64,000 nucleotides of DNA, taken from the NCBI GenBank assembly GCA_019244235.1, contig JAFASY010000297.1:1-64000 (forward strand). The letters run 5' to 3'. Both the position numbers and the translations under genes were made by a program. The notes beneath the pieces are model-generated. The model saw only the letters and a program-made list of their open reading frames with translations. It had not been told where the DNA came from and made no database searches. Below, piece by piece: positions 44,211 to 52,745 of the stretch. This stretch comes from Chroococcidiopsidaceae cyanobacterium CP_BM_ER_R8_30 (lineage in GTDB: Bacteria > Cyanobacteriota > Cyanobacteriia > Cyanobacteriales > Chroococcidiopsidaceae). Position 1 is the first letter of the stretch. Every line of letters begins with the position of its first letter.

Positions 44211-44378
44211 ATGTTAATAAAACCAAATATCAACCTTAGAGAGGCAAATTTACATGAAGATTCCCTGATTGCCACACATTTTTACCAGATGTGGCGAGAT
44301 AACGATGTTCCAGCTCACTTTATTCAGTCTGACTGGCTTGAGATTACTCTTCAGTTCATCGAACATGCCCGTCAGTAA
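44211..44378 (+). pseudogene. GNAT acetyltransferase, 5' fragment
   Basis: 55 codons: IKPNINLREANLHEDSLIAT, then YQMWRDNDVPAHFIQ and WLEITLQFIEHARQ. This looks like the N-terminal ~55 residues of a GNAT-fold protein (R-E-A-x2-x-D at strand 1), with the acetyl-CoA-binding Q/R-x2-G-x-G/A part missing. It overlaps the 3' end of the dynamin-like gene by 23 bp on the other strand, so the break point lies there. Confidence 0.6.
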
Positions 44379-46563
44379 GAAATCGCATTAAGTCTGGCTG
44401 ATTTGCTGCTGCTACCTGTTCCACAGAATTTAGCCATTCCTGCCGGATTCGCGTCCGTTCGCCTAGTTGCTCAAATTCTTTTGGCCAAACTTCTGCTCTT
44501 ACTTCCTCTAAGAAAATACGCCACTCTGTTTCTACACCTTCTGCCCGAAGGACGCGGTCAACAAACTCCTCTACAATTGCAAACGCAGCTTGGCTGGGTT
44601 CAGACAGCAAATCTTCTAATGCAGTTTCACAGCCATAAACAGCTTCGGCATAAAGTGTCTTGAGATTATCTAAAATCTCTTGAGCTGAAGGAGATTTAGA
44701 GAGTTGCAGGGTGGTTTCATCTGGTGTAAGTCCATCCAGATGCTTACGTATCCGGTGCTGGATCAGTCCGCGATATGATAGGTCGAAGCTAGATAGAATT
44801 TGAAACCCCAGATGCAGTTTGTGTAGTTGTGTCGGTAGTTGTGATGCGATCACTTCAAGGAATTGGGCACCACTAGCCTCTGTCAGTCCCCCCAGACGTC
44901 CGCATGTTACCAAAATTTCTGCCACCTGAGATTTCACCCGCTCGATTGCTTGCTTTAGTCCGTCGTCTAAGGAGAGAAAATGCTGTGACAGGTGGGCGCG
45001 AATCTCGTTCAGGTACTCGTAATATGCGTTAGGGTAGCCACCGCAGCGATCACGCCGACTTTCGATTTGGCTAATCGACGGAATCCCAGGATCTCTACGA
45101 CAAGCTTGGATAGCGGCATGAACTTGTGCTTTGAAGTCAAGATCTTGAGCATTCCGTTCCTCTTTGAGTTCCCTGAGCAATCCCTCCAGCCCACTTGTGA
45201 GATCGTTCCACAGTTGACCAAATAGCTGCAAGAAGAGTGGAAATGTGCGCTCGCGCTGCGTTGCATGACCTAAGGCATGCCGTGCTTTTTCTAACTCAGC
45301 ATCAACCTGGCTCTGTATCCGCAGCAAGCGATCCTGACAGGTAGAGGCGTATTGCTGATCGAGAGTCGTAATGTTGGTCGCTAGATAGTCCAGGACTCGA
45401 TCGAGAATTTTGGTGTTGGCTGTCTCTACATCAGCACAATTCGCGATCGCATACCCAAAAACCTGCAAGTGTTTTTCGGCAATAGTGTCTGCCAAGTCTT
45501 GGCAATTGTGCAAGTTGTCCCCATTTTTGGAGTTGGCATCGGTGCGGTTGAGCACTATAAAAGACCACAAATTCAGGGGGAGTTCAACCAGGGCTGAGCG
45601 AGCAGTGTCATACAATCTCACGTCCACATCAGCCCAGTAGTCACCCGACGACTTGGGCATCCGCACGAACAGCACAGCATCAACCTCCTGCCCCAAGGTT
45701 TTCACGAGTCGTTCTGCGTCGCCTACCCCTGTATCTCCTAAACCAGGCATATCCACTAGAGCAATTTGTCCAACATCAGTGTTGGGAAAATTGCAGAAAA
45801 TCTTGACTTCTCGCACTGCCAGGTAATTGAAGAAGACTCGTTGACCATCGGCAGTATCCTGAGCCACATATTCGCGAATTTGATTCTTAGTAATTCGGTA
45901 GGGTGAGGTTACTGTAAGCAAATGGCGATACTTTGCTACAAATTTGTGATATCTACCCAGATGTTCGTACATCGCCCCAGGCTCGGCAGCCCCAGGTAAG
46001 TCTTGAGGTAAAGGAGGCGGTGGCTTGTGAGCAAACTCTTCCAGCGTGATTGGCTTGACTCCCAAACGGAGCTTTTCGTAATACGGTCCTAGCACTTCCT
46101 CTAAAAATGAGTTTTCTGAGTGAAACCAGACTTCGGCATAAGTTTCTCCAGTTGCATGATGATGAATAGTACTACGAACACCTGTGCAATGTTGCCGATC
46201 CCCATCAGGGATCTCTGCCGCAGTCAGTCCCGTTAAGCTTTGCAATAGGCGACTTTTGCCTTGCCGTGCCCGTCCGACCACTCCAATATTGAGGGTATTG
46301 CGCGAGTAACGAACCTTGAGCTTGGCTAACGTTTCCAACCCAGTCAAAATATCTATATAGTTTGTATCAAAATTAATTTCTTTTAGCTGAGTAGTGATAT
46401 TTGATTCATCAACCAGAGTTAGTAGGCGATCGCGGTGTTTTTCTAAATTGTGTAGAGCTAAGTTGAGCGACATCAAGTTTGCCTCTACGTTGCCAATTTT
46501 TTGACCGAGAGGGTGGCGCTTCTCTATAATTTGGGTAATCTGGGCTGTCCGATTTGCGTTCAT
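44356..46563 (-). CDS. Dynamin-like GTPase
   Basis: About 735-aa large GTPase. G1 is VVGRARQGKSRLLQSLTG, G2 Thr is likely in HCTGVRSTI, G3 is LVDMPGLGDTG, and G4 is VLNRTD. The long C-terminal half (about 380-735) is helical and coiled, as in bacterial dynamins, which remodel membranes; some act in envelope stress or phage defence. The frame is open to GTG 46617; ATG 46563 (MNANRTAQI) is preferred. The last codons are antisense to a GNAT fragment, so the C-terminus may have been reshaped. Confidence 0.82.
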   Translation of the reverse strand: MNANRTAQITQIIEKRHPLGQKIGNVEANLMSLNLALHNLEKHRDRLLTLVDESNITTQLKEINFDTNYIDILTGLETLAKLKVRYSRNTLNIGVVGRARQGKSRLLQSLTGLTAAEIPDGDRQHCTGVRSTIHHHATGETYAEVWFHSENSFLEEVLGPYYEKLRLGVKPITLEEFAHKPPPPLPQDLPGAAEPGAMYEHLGRYHKFVAKYRHLLTVTSPYRITKNQIREYVAQDTADGQRVFFNYLAVREVKIFCNFPNTDVGQIALVDMPGLGDTGVGDAERLVKTLGQEVDAVLFVRMPKSSGDYWADVDVRLYDTARSALVELPLNLWSFIVLNRTDANSKNGDNLHNCQDLADTIAEKHLQVFGYAIANCADVETANTKILDRVLDYLATNITTLDQQYASTCQDRLLRIQSQVDAELEKARHALGHATQRERTFPLFLQLFGQLWNDLTSGLEGLLRELKEERNAQDLDFKAQVHAAIQACRRDPGIPSISQIESRRDRCGGYPNAYYEYLNEIRAHLSQHFLSLDDGLKQAIERVKSQVAEILVTCGRLGGLTEASGAQFLEVIASQLPTQLHKLHLGFQILSSFDLSYRGLIQHRIRKHLDGLTPDETTLQLSKSPSAQEILDNLKTLYAEAVYGCETALEDLLSEPSQAAFAIVEEFVDRVLRAEGVETEWRIFLEEVRAEVWPKEFEQLGERTRIRQEWLNSVEQVAAANQPDLMRFLTDGHVR

Positions 46564-46671
46564 GTAGGGCTTTAAGCAGTTGGGTTGAGCAGCAGATCTA
46601 GCTTTTTGGTCTAGCACTGATTCTTACCAAATTGCTCTAGCGCACTGCTGCTCAGTGATACAACCGATTAA

Positions 46672-47028
46672 TTATTTTGTGGCATTTTTAATCAGTTTTT
46701 GCGCTCCTTCTGTTGCTTCCTCAACTAAGTTCTCACCTGGATGAGAATCTTTATAAGCTTTGACATTCTTTTCGTAAACCTTATCGGGATCTTTAGCTGC
46801 TTCTAACTGCTCTTCATAGGAGTATGAGCGGTCTTCAGCAGCCTTTTGACTGTTTCTATCCAGCTTTTCCTGCTGAATCAGCTTCTGACCCTCAGTTGAC
46901 ACTGGTGCTGCCAAGCTTGGCGTGGCGAAGAATATCAATAGACTTGACACAATGCTGAAACTGAGTATACCCAGAATTAACAAGCTATTGCCAAGAGCTT
47001 GCTTCATGGTTGCAAAAATTCGCTGCAT
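46672..47028 (-). CDS. Small exported protein
   Basis: 118 aa. A signal peptide (LLILGILSFSIVSSLLIFFA..SLAA) is followed by a charged helical mature part (EGQKLIQQEKLDRNSQKAAE, then HPGENLVEEATEGAQKLIKN). It resembles small cyanobacterial secreted or low-temperature-induced proteins in composition, but I assign no function. ATG 47028 has GGAGGA eight bases upstream. Confidence 0.65.
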   Translation of the reverse strand: MQRIFATMKQALGNSLLILGILSFSIVSSLLIFFATPSLAAPVSTEGQKLIQQEKLDRNSQKAAEDRSYSYEEQLEAAKDPDKVYEKNVKAYKDSHPGENLVEEATEGAQKLIKNATK

Positions 47029-47427
47029 CTAAAAATCCTCCTGCATGGGCATAGTAATTCAAAGTGACTTCACTCCTTGAACCTAAGCGATAAATACAAT
47101 ACATATTTATCCAGGCTCAAGGGCATCCTACGTGTCTAGCTATAGCAATGACTTCTATCCTCAGACACATTGCAACGACCAGCGATCAACCGCTTTGTAT
47201 CTACTAAGCGTATAGCAGAGATCGATTGGTCAAGAGTCTGTTATTGGCGCATCGTAGCAGCTAGCTGAGTCATCTACAATGCGTGAGCATGGGCTTCCTT
47301 ACAAGCAGTATCATGAATAATGGTTTTGATTTATACCAGAAATTTTCTGACTAATGCTATAGAGTATCCATATTAGATTTAGCTTACGCCACTGTTCAGC
47401 CTCCTAGTTTGATTTAGAAGTAGGACT
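47029..47427. other. Gene-free spacer
   Basis: 399 bp between divergent genes (the exported protein leftward, the 121-aa protein rightward). I see no convincing ORF, RNA gene or repeat. Confidence 0.4.
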
Positions 47428-47793
47428 ATGGACCAGCTCACTACCAACGCACCAGAACTTGATGCTCAAACTATGAGCTTTCTCCTTGCTTTAGAGTGTA
47501 TGACAGATGAACACCCAGAAGCAGGTGCTATCTACGCTGACCTCACAAATCGAGTTCACACTGGTTATGGGTTGTCATTGCGGTTCAAAGCAGAGGAAGA
47601 GAAGCATCCAATTGAAGTTCAGGAAATGATAGCTAAATGCAATTTCTCAAGCCAACGAGTGCTTGTGATTCAATATGGTAAGAAATTTCGAGCGCTGCTT
47701 GTGAGTCTCATGGCGTTGAAAAGAGTAGTTGTAGCCAAGGAGACAGTAGAGCTAGAGCAAGCGTTGGCGACACTAGGTTTCTGGTCAAGGTGA
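47428..47793 (+). CDS. Hypothetical protein
   Basis: 121-aa soluble protein, mainly helical: TMSFLLALECMTDEHPEAGA, VQEMIAKCNFSSQRVLV. No signal peptide, membrane helix or known motif that I can recognise. ATG 47428 follows TAGGACT, a fair ribosome site. Isolated, tail to tail with ctaE. Function unknown. Confidence 0.55.
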   Translation: MDQLTTNAPELDAQTMSFLLALECMTDEHPEAGAIYADLTNRVHTGYGLSLRFKAEEEKHPIEVQEMIAKCNFSSQRVLVIQYGKKFRALLVSLMALKRVVVAKETVELEQALATLGFWSR

Positions 47794-47815
47794 AATGTGA
47801 TGTGTTGTCAGCATT

Positions 47816-48454
47816 TCACGTTGCCTGCCAAAGGTAGAGAAGTGAAAATACGAAAATCCAGATTGCGTCAACGAAGTGCCAGAACAAGGAGACTGCACTC
47901 ACACCATAACGTCCGTGATTGTAGTTACCTGGAATGAAGGAGCGAGCAAGCATGATCATCTGTAGGATAATCCCAGCGGTGACGTGCAAACCGTGAAAGC
48001 CTGTCAGCAAGTAGAACGTTGCGCCGACCAGTCCTGTACTCACTCCAAAATTAAGACCAAGCCACTCTTTAATCTCACCAACTAGGAAGTAGGCTCCCAT
48101 CGCTGACGTGGTTAGCCACAGCAGGCGAAATTTGCCGAGATGGTTGCGCTCTAAGGCACGTTCTGCGAAATAGATCACGATGCTACTCGAAAGCAGTACC
48201 ACCGTATTGATAATAACAGGTGTAGTTATTTCTGGTCCCGAAACACCAGGGGGAAGCCACTGGTGAGCTGTTAATTTTAGAGCGATGAGGGTGACGAAAA
48301 AACTGACGAAGATTATACTCTCCGAAAGCAGGAATATGGTGAAGCCGAACATCACCTTACTCCGCTCATCCTCAATATGTGCGCTACCATCCGGTTGAGG
48401 TAGGGGTTGCTGTAAGTGATTTGGATGAATAGGACTTTCCATAGCTAACTTCAC
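47816..48454 (-). CDS. ctaE: Terminal oxidase subunit III (ARTO-type)
   Basis: 212-aa membrane protein with five hydrophobic helices, the short form of cytochrome oxidase subunit III. SKVMFGFTIFLLSESIIFVS carries the conserved Glu, and FYLLTGFHGLHVTAGIILQM the helix V signature; the end is WHFVDAIWIFVFSLLYLW. The GTG start at 48454 overlaps the ctaD stop (GTGA); ATG 48442 is an alternative. Last gene of the DUF2231-DUF2231-ctaC-ctaD-ctaE operon. Confidence 0.93.
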   Translation of the reverse strand: MKLAMESPIHPNHLQQPLPQPDGSAHIEDERSKVMFGFTIFLLSESIIFVSFFVTLIALKLTAHQWLPPGVSGPEITTPVIINTVVLLSSSIVIYFAERALERNHLGKFRLLWLTTSAMGAYFLVGEIKEWLGLNFGVSTGLVGATFYLLTGFHGLHVTAGIILQMIMLARSFIPGNYNHGRYGVSAVSLFWHFVDAIWIFVFSLLYLWQAT

Positions 48455-50115
48455 TCCCGATCAGTAGCTCCCGGACTAGGAGCTTTTGACTTACCATAAC
48501 CGTAAGGGGCTGAGGTAACGACTGGAATTTCCTCAAAATTCTCTACAGGGGGAGGCGAGGAGGTTGTCCACTCCAGTCCGGTTGCGTGCCAGGGATTGTC
48601 TGAAACCTTCCTGCCCTGAAGAGTGGAGCCTACCATATTAATGATGAAGGGCAATGTCGCCATTCCCAGCAAGAATGACCCAATACTGGCGACGATGTTC
48701 CATGACTGGTACTGCGGGTCATAGGAGGAGATACGGCGTACCATACCCTGTAAGCCCAACGGGTGCATGGGGAAAAAGGTGAGGTTGGCACCAATAAAGG
48801 TTAGCCAGAAGTGGAGTTTACCCCAGCCCTCAGCATACATCCGCCCAGTGATTTTGGGGAACCAGTAATAAATTGCGGCGAAGATCGCCATTGTGATGGT
48901 GTTGTAAACAACGTAGTGGAAGTGCCCGACTACAAAGTAGGTGTTGTTAACATGCAGATCAAATGCTGTCGAGCCAAGCATGACGCCAGTAATACCAGCA
49001 AAGACAAACATTACAACACCAGCTAAGGCAAACAGCATCGGTGTCTGTAGGTGCAGCTTGCCGTTCCAGATGGTGGCAGCCCAGGCAAACACCTTCACGC
49101 CAGTAGGCACGGCAACCAGCATTGTAGTGAGCATGAAAAGCATCCGCATCCAACCGGGTGTACCACTGGCAAACATGTGGTGTACCCAGACAAGGGTACT
49201 GACTATCGCAATACCGAATGAGGCAAGCGCCACCGAACGATAGCCAAACAAAGGTTTGCGGGAAAAGGCGGGGATGACCTCAGAAAAGACGCCGAAGGCA
49301 GGTAGTACCATGACGTAAACCGCCGGATGGGAGTAGAACCAGAACAGATGCTGGTAAAGGATTGGGCTGCCTTCCTTAAAGGGATTGAATAGGGGTGCCC
49401 CCAAAGTCAGTTCTAAAAACAGCAGGATCGCCGCGCCAGTAAGAGCAGGCAAACAAAATAGTTGCAGCAACTGGGCACTTAGAACCGTCCACACGAAGAT
49501 GGGCATGCGGAAATATGTCATCCCAGGTGCCCGCATCTTGACAATAGTCGTGACGAAGTTGACTCCTCCCATGATTGATGAAATACCTAAGAGGGCTATA
49601 CCAAGAATCCAGAAGAGTTCCCCGTTAAAGACATGACCAGACGGATTCTGGAGGCTGACTGGCGGGTAGGACCACCATCCAGCCTGTGCAGTGCCAGAAG
49701 GCAGTAAGAAACTTGATAACAGCAAAAGACCTGCAAAGGGAATTATCCAGTAGGCAATTTCGTTAAGCAGTGGAAAAGCCATGTCTCGTGCTCCAATCAT
49801 CAGCGGCACTAGGTAGTTAGCTAAACCTACCTGGGTTGGGATAATCCACAGGAAGATCATCATCGTGCCGTGCATGGTGAATAAACCATTGTAAAGGGGG
49901 CGATCGACAATATCCGATTCTGGAGTCACCAGTTCACCACGCATGACCATAGAGAACAAGCCAGCGATCAGGAAGAAAATGAAAGTGGTGACCAGGTATT
50001 GGATACCAATGACCTTATGGTCAGTACTAAAGAAGTAGCGCTGCCAACCTGTCTCTTGCTCAATGTGTTCGGACTCGTGAGCGCTAGCAATACCTTCAAT
50101 CGGGTTATTGGTCAT
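48451..50115 (-). CDS. ctaD: Terminal oxidase subunit I (ARTO-type)
   Basis: 554-aa heme-copper oxidase catalytic subunit with 12 hydrophobic helices. STDHKVIGIQYL opens the family region. Heme and copper ligands are seen in FTMHGTMMIFLW, WFYSHPAVYVMVLPAFG (the H and Y of the active site), LVWVHHMFASG (two CuB His) and YFVVGHFHYVVY (HFH). It reduces oxygen to water and pumps protons. Here it pairs with a subunit II that lacks CuA, so electrons probably come from quinol. 12 bp downstream of ctaC. Confidence 0.95.
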   Translation of the reverse strand: MTNNPIEGIASAHESEHIEQETGWQRYFFSTDHKVIGIQYLVTTFIFFLIAGLFSMVMRGELVTPESDIVDRPLYNGLFTMHGTMMIFLWIIPTQVGLANYLVPLMIGARDMAFPLLNEIAYWIIPFAGLLLLSSFLLPSGTAQAGWWSYPPVSLQNPSGHVFNGELFWILGIALLGISSIMGGVNFVTTIVKMRAPGMTYFRMPIFVWTVLSAQLLQLFCLPALTGAAILLFLELTLGAPLFNPFKEGSPILYQHLFWFYSHPAVYVMVLPAFGVFSEVIPAFSRKPLFGYRSVALASFGIAIVSTLVWVHHMFASGTPGWMRMLFMLTTMLVAVPTGVKVFAWAATIWNGKLHLQTPMLFALAGVVMFVFAGITGVMLGSTAFDLHVNNTYFVVGHFHYVVYNTITMAIFAAIYYWFPKITGRMYAEGWGKLHFWLTFIGANLTFFPMHPLGLQGMVRRISSYDPQYQSWNIVASIGSFLLGMATLPFIINMVGSTLQGRKVSDNPWHATGLEWTTSSPPPVENFEEIPVVTSAPYGYGKSKAPSPGATDRE

Positions 50116-50127
50116 TAATTTTCTGCC

Positions 50128-51042
50128 TCAGCTGGAATAATTCACAATGGGAGGTTTGGCAGGCGCAACACTAGGCCAATTGCTTTTAAAACCATACTCT
50201 TGCCGCCGAGCGTATTCAGCAACCGCCTGATTCTTGGCTGGAGCTGGCTTACGGGCGGCAGCTTGGGCAAGCCATTGGGTATAAGCTTCGGGAGACTCAA
50301 TGTACACATCTGCTGTCATGGTGGCGAAGTAGGTACCACTGAAGTGGGAATCATGTAACCGATACTTGCCTTCGCGCAGTGGCGTGACTGTAAAGGTAAT
50401 GATGCGGTTGGGAATGATATCTTGCTTGAGGCGAAACTCAGGCACATAGAATCCGTGGATGACATCCTCTGAACGCATTGCTAGACTAGCGCTTTGATTG
50501 ACTGGCAGGTGTAATTCAGTACTAGTGACATTCCTGGCAGGATAGCGGAAAGTCCAAGACCACTGCTTCGCCACAACTTCAATCTGTTCAGATACAGGTT
50601 TGGCATTGTTGTTAACAATCGTTGCGGCATCAGCAGGTTCGGTTGCAGAAGGTATGTGCAAATGCACGATTGGTGTCAGACCTTGGATATCAATTTGCTG
50701 ATAAATGCTGAAGTTTTGAGCCGCAATCCACAACACCAACAGAATTGGAATCCCTGTCCATAAAGCTTCCAACTTCGGATTGCCTCGATCGGGACGAGCA
50801 TCGCTGAAGTCTCCCTCACTTGCTCGACAAGTGAGAATCGAATACATTATGAGACCAACGATCCCCAAAAAAATAAATGTTCCTAACGTCACTAGAAAGC
50901 TAAATAAGCCATCAACCCGTTTTGCTTCAGCTGTTCCTTGAGCGGGCATCCAGGAGTATGCCTGCTGTCCCAGCCAATAGCTGACGAGGATACTTACAAT
51001 CACGAACACAGCGAGTATCAGCGTATTTAGAATTTTCTTCAT
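50128..51042 (-). CDS. ctaC: Terminal oxidase subunit II lacking the CuA site (ARTO-type)
   Basis: 304-aa subunit II with two N-terminal membrane helices (about 5-30 and 45-70) and a cupredoxin domain. WSWTFRYPARNVTSTELHLP and DVIHGFYVPEFRLKQDIIPN are conserved. Where CuA oxidases have C-x3-C-x3-H, this reads RLHDSHFSGTYFATM, with no cysteines. Loss of CuA is a known feature of the cyanobacterial alternative respiratory terminal oxidase and quinol oxidases, so cytochrome c is unlikely to be the donor. ATG 51042. Followed by ctaD. Confidence 0.93.
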   Translation of the reverse strand: MKKILNTLILAVFVIVSILVSYWLGQQAYSWMPAQGTAEAKRVDGLFSFLVTLGTFIFLGIVGLIMYSILTCRASEGDFSDARPDRGNPKLEALWTGIPILLVLWIAAQNFSIYQQIDIQGLTPIVHLHIPSATEPADAATIVNNNAKPVSEQIEVVAKQWSWTFRYPARNVTSTELHLPVNQSASLAMRSEDVIHGFYVPEFRLKQDIIPNRIITFTVTPLREGKYRLHDSHFSGTYFATMTADVYIESPEAYTQWLAQAAARKPAPAKNQAVAEYARRQEYGFKSNWPSVAPAKPPIVNYSS

Positions 51043-51075
51043 AACGACATTCTTTTCTCCCTATCACCCCATCAG

Positions 51076-51678
51076 TTACCTGAGCAGCTCATTAGGATTT
51101 TTCCCCTGCCGCAGCAAGTTAGCAGCGGTTGTGTGCACCCCAAACTCATCTCCTAGTTGCGCTCCTAATGTCCCTTGAAGAAACAAAAGTCCCAGGATTG
51201 CCACCCCTGCTACTAGATAGCTCCAATGCACCTGCTTGTCTTCGTCCCGACGCCAATGATAGCGCTGAAACCCTCGCCATACAGTCATGACAACAATGAG
51301 GGTTAAGAGCAAGACCCCACCTAGTCCATGCATCAGCATTGTCGGACTTGCTCCCAGTCCCCAAGCACTTTTCACATCAGTTGGCGGATCGGCTAGCATG
51401 ATTTCAAAAAAGCCTGCGGCAACAGTGAAAAAAGTAACGACCGCACTAGCTAGCAGGTTATACCAGCCCACATCAAAGAAGCCTCGACGGACAGCCGTGA
51501 GCACTAAAAATTTGAGGATTGGTTGTTCCAAGGGAAACAACATTCCTGCCACATCAAAGGCAATAGCGATAATAAATAAACCTAACGTCAGATGCACTAA
51601 ATTTGGATGGATTGGAATCCCGTAGGGTAGTCCGTTGGCACCTAGCTTCACCCCCAACTGTTCAATCTGTAGGTTCAT
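51076..51678 (-). CDS. DUF2231 membrane protein (second)
   Basis: 200-aa membrane protein with four or five helices. It opens MNLQIEQLGVKLGANGLPYG, then IPIHPNLVHLTLGLFIIAIA, the DUF2231 signature (HP-x-x-V-H). The ATG at 51678 overlaps the stop of the previous DUF2231 gene (ATGA), so the upstream open frame to 51771 is not used. It precedes ctaC by 33 bp. Two such genes at the head of an ARTO operon suggest a heme- or quinone-related helper, but this is not established. Confidence 0.88.
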   Translation of the reverse strand: MNLQIEQLGVKLGANGLPYGIPIHPNLVHLTLGLFIIAIAFDVAGMLFPLEQPILKFLVLTAVRRGFFDVGWYNLLASAVVTFFTVAAGFFEIMLADPPTDVKSAWGLGASPTMLMHGLGGVLLLTLIVVMTVWRGFQRYHWRRDEDKQVHWSYLVAGVAILGLLFLQGTLGAQLGDEFGVHTTAANLLRQGKNPNELLR

Positions 51679-52178
51679 CACAAGACCCCCTTCTTTGTTG
51701 CCTCCATGACTGGCTCTACATGTAGCCCGTAGACCCACACCAACTGACTCCCCAAAAACACTTGGAAACACACCAGGCAGACAAGAAACGTGGCTACACC
51801 CAAGTAAGCCGGAGGGACTTTCAGTGGGTCACGGTTACGAATGATAAACCGCCAGGTCGTGATGGCAACGACGATGGCAGATAGCGACCAGCCAGTGAGT
51901 GTGTGTGAATTCAGGGTTGACTGTGCTGCTTCGTAAGGGTCTGCTAGACCAGCTTCAAACTGACCAAAGATGACGGCTAGGAAGATACAGACTGACGCGA
52001 CAAACATGTTCCAGAAACTGACCTCAAACAAATGGTGTTTGCGTGTGAAGTAGCCCACCACGTCGCAGAAGAAGGCAAACAGCACCATTGCAATCACGAA
52101 GTGAACGATGATGGGATGGATGGGATCGGGGTATGGTAGATTCTGGCTATTGAGAGATAGAGCAAGAGGCACAGGCAT
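51678..52178 (-). CDS. DUF2231 membrane protein (first)
   Basis: 166-aa membrane protein, with PYPDPIHPIIVHFVIAMVLF near the N-terminus (DUF2231 HP-x-x-V-H motif) and four hydrophobic helices in all. The start is ATG 52178 with AAGGAAAAAGCG upstream; the frame to 52211 is not needed. First gene of the oxidase operon, so the promoter lies in 52179-52745. Paralogue of the next gene. Confidence 0.88.
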   Translation of the reverse strand: MPVPLALSLNSQNLPYPDPIHPIIVHFVIAMVLFAFFCDVVGYFTRKHHLFEVSFWNMFVASVCIFLAVIFGQFEAGLADPYEAAQSTLNSHTLTGWSLSAIVVAITTWRFIIRNRDPLKVPPAYLGVATFLVCLVCFQVFLGSQLVWVYGLHVEPVMEATKKGVL

Positions 52179-52211
52179 CGCTTTTTCCTTAATGGCATCC
52201 AAACACCACAA

Positions 52212-52745
52212 TGACTAAATGGTTATGGCAACAAAGATTCAGCTCGTACTTCTTGAGAACAGCGGTAGAAAAATTAATACTCTTACCATACAGATTTTCG
52301 GCAAGGACAACAACATAGGATGCAAATTTCGCACAGTGGGGTTTTGTGATCAAGCAAAGCACTAGTCGCAGCCATATTTGCCCTAACACTCTTATTCTGT
52401 CTAGTTTTTACCCCCAACAAAATATTGACAAGTCAGGATAGACCTAATTAGAGAACAAATTAAATTTTTTAACTGTAAATTTAGCAACGCTAATGCTGAC
52501 AGACTTTTCAGGCATTTAGTGCTGTAGGTATCAGTTTGATTAACTTGCTAAAGTTGAACGACCTGCCCTTCAGCAATGTAAGGGATGGTTTCTCGTTGTC
52601 CATGCTTGCCACTAACTACCTAGAAAATTTTAGGCAAATATACTTATCGCTTTGACAAAAAGTCTGCTAGCTTTTTCACTTAAAGGGAGCGCCGGAGTTC
52701 TACTCCGGCTGCTGCTTTCTTGCCAGCTCAACCAGAGCATGGGTT
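52212..52745. other. Intergenic region with oxidase-operon promoter and a hairpin
   Basis: 534 bp, AT-rich, no credible ORF. A perfect hairpin GCCGGAG-TTCTA-CTCCGGC (52691-52709) sits just past the stop of the response-regulator/kinase gene and may end its transcript; it resembles the second hairpin in ccdA (shared GCCGGAG/CTCCGGC arms). The oxidase promoter should lie near 52200-52450. Confidence 0.45.

Noticed and set aside
44403-45640. Several ORFs antisense to the dynamin-like gene
   Set aside because: They are shadows of a long gene with clear GTPase motifs; no motif in the antisense frames.
51679-51771. Longer N-terminus for the second DUF2231 protein
   Set aside because: The extension is encoded by the 3' end of the first DUF2231 gene in another frame; the ATG at 51678 forms a standard ATGA overlap.
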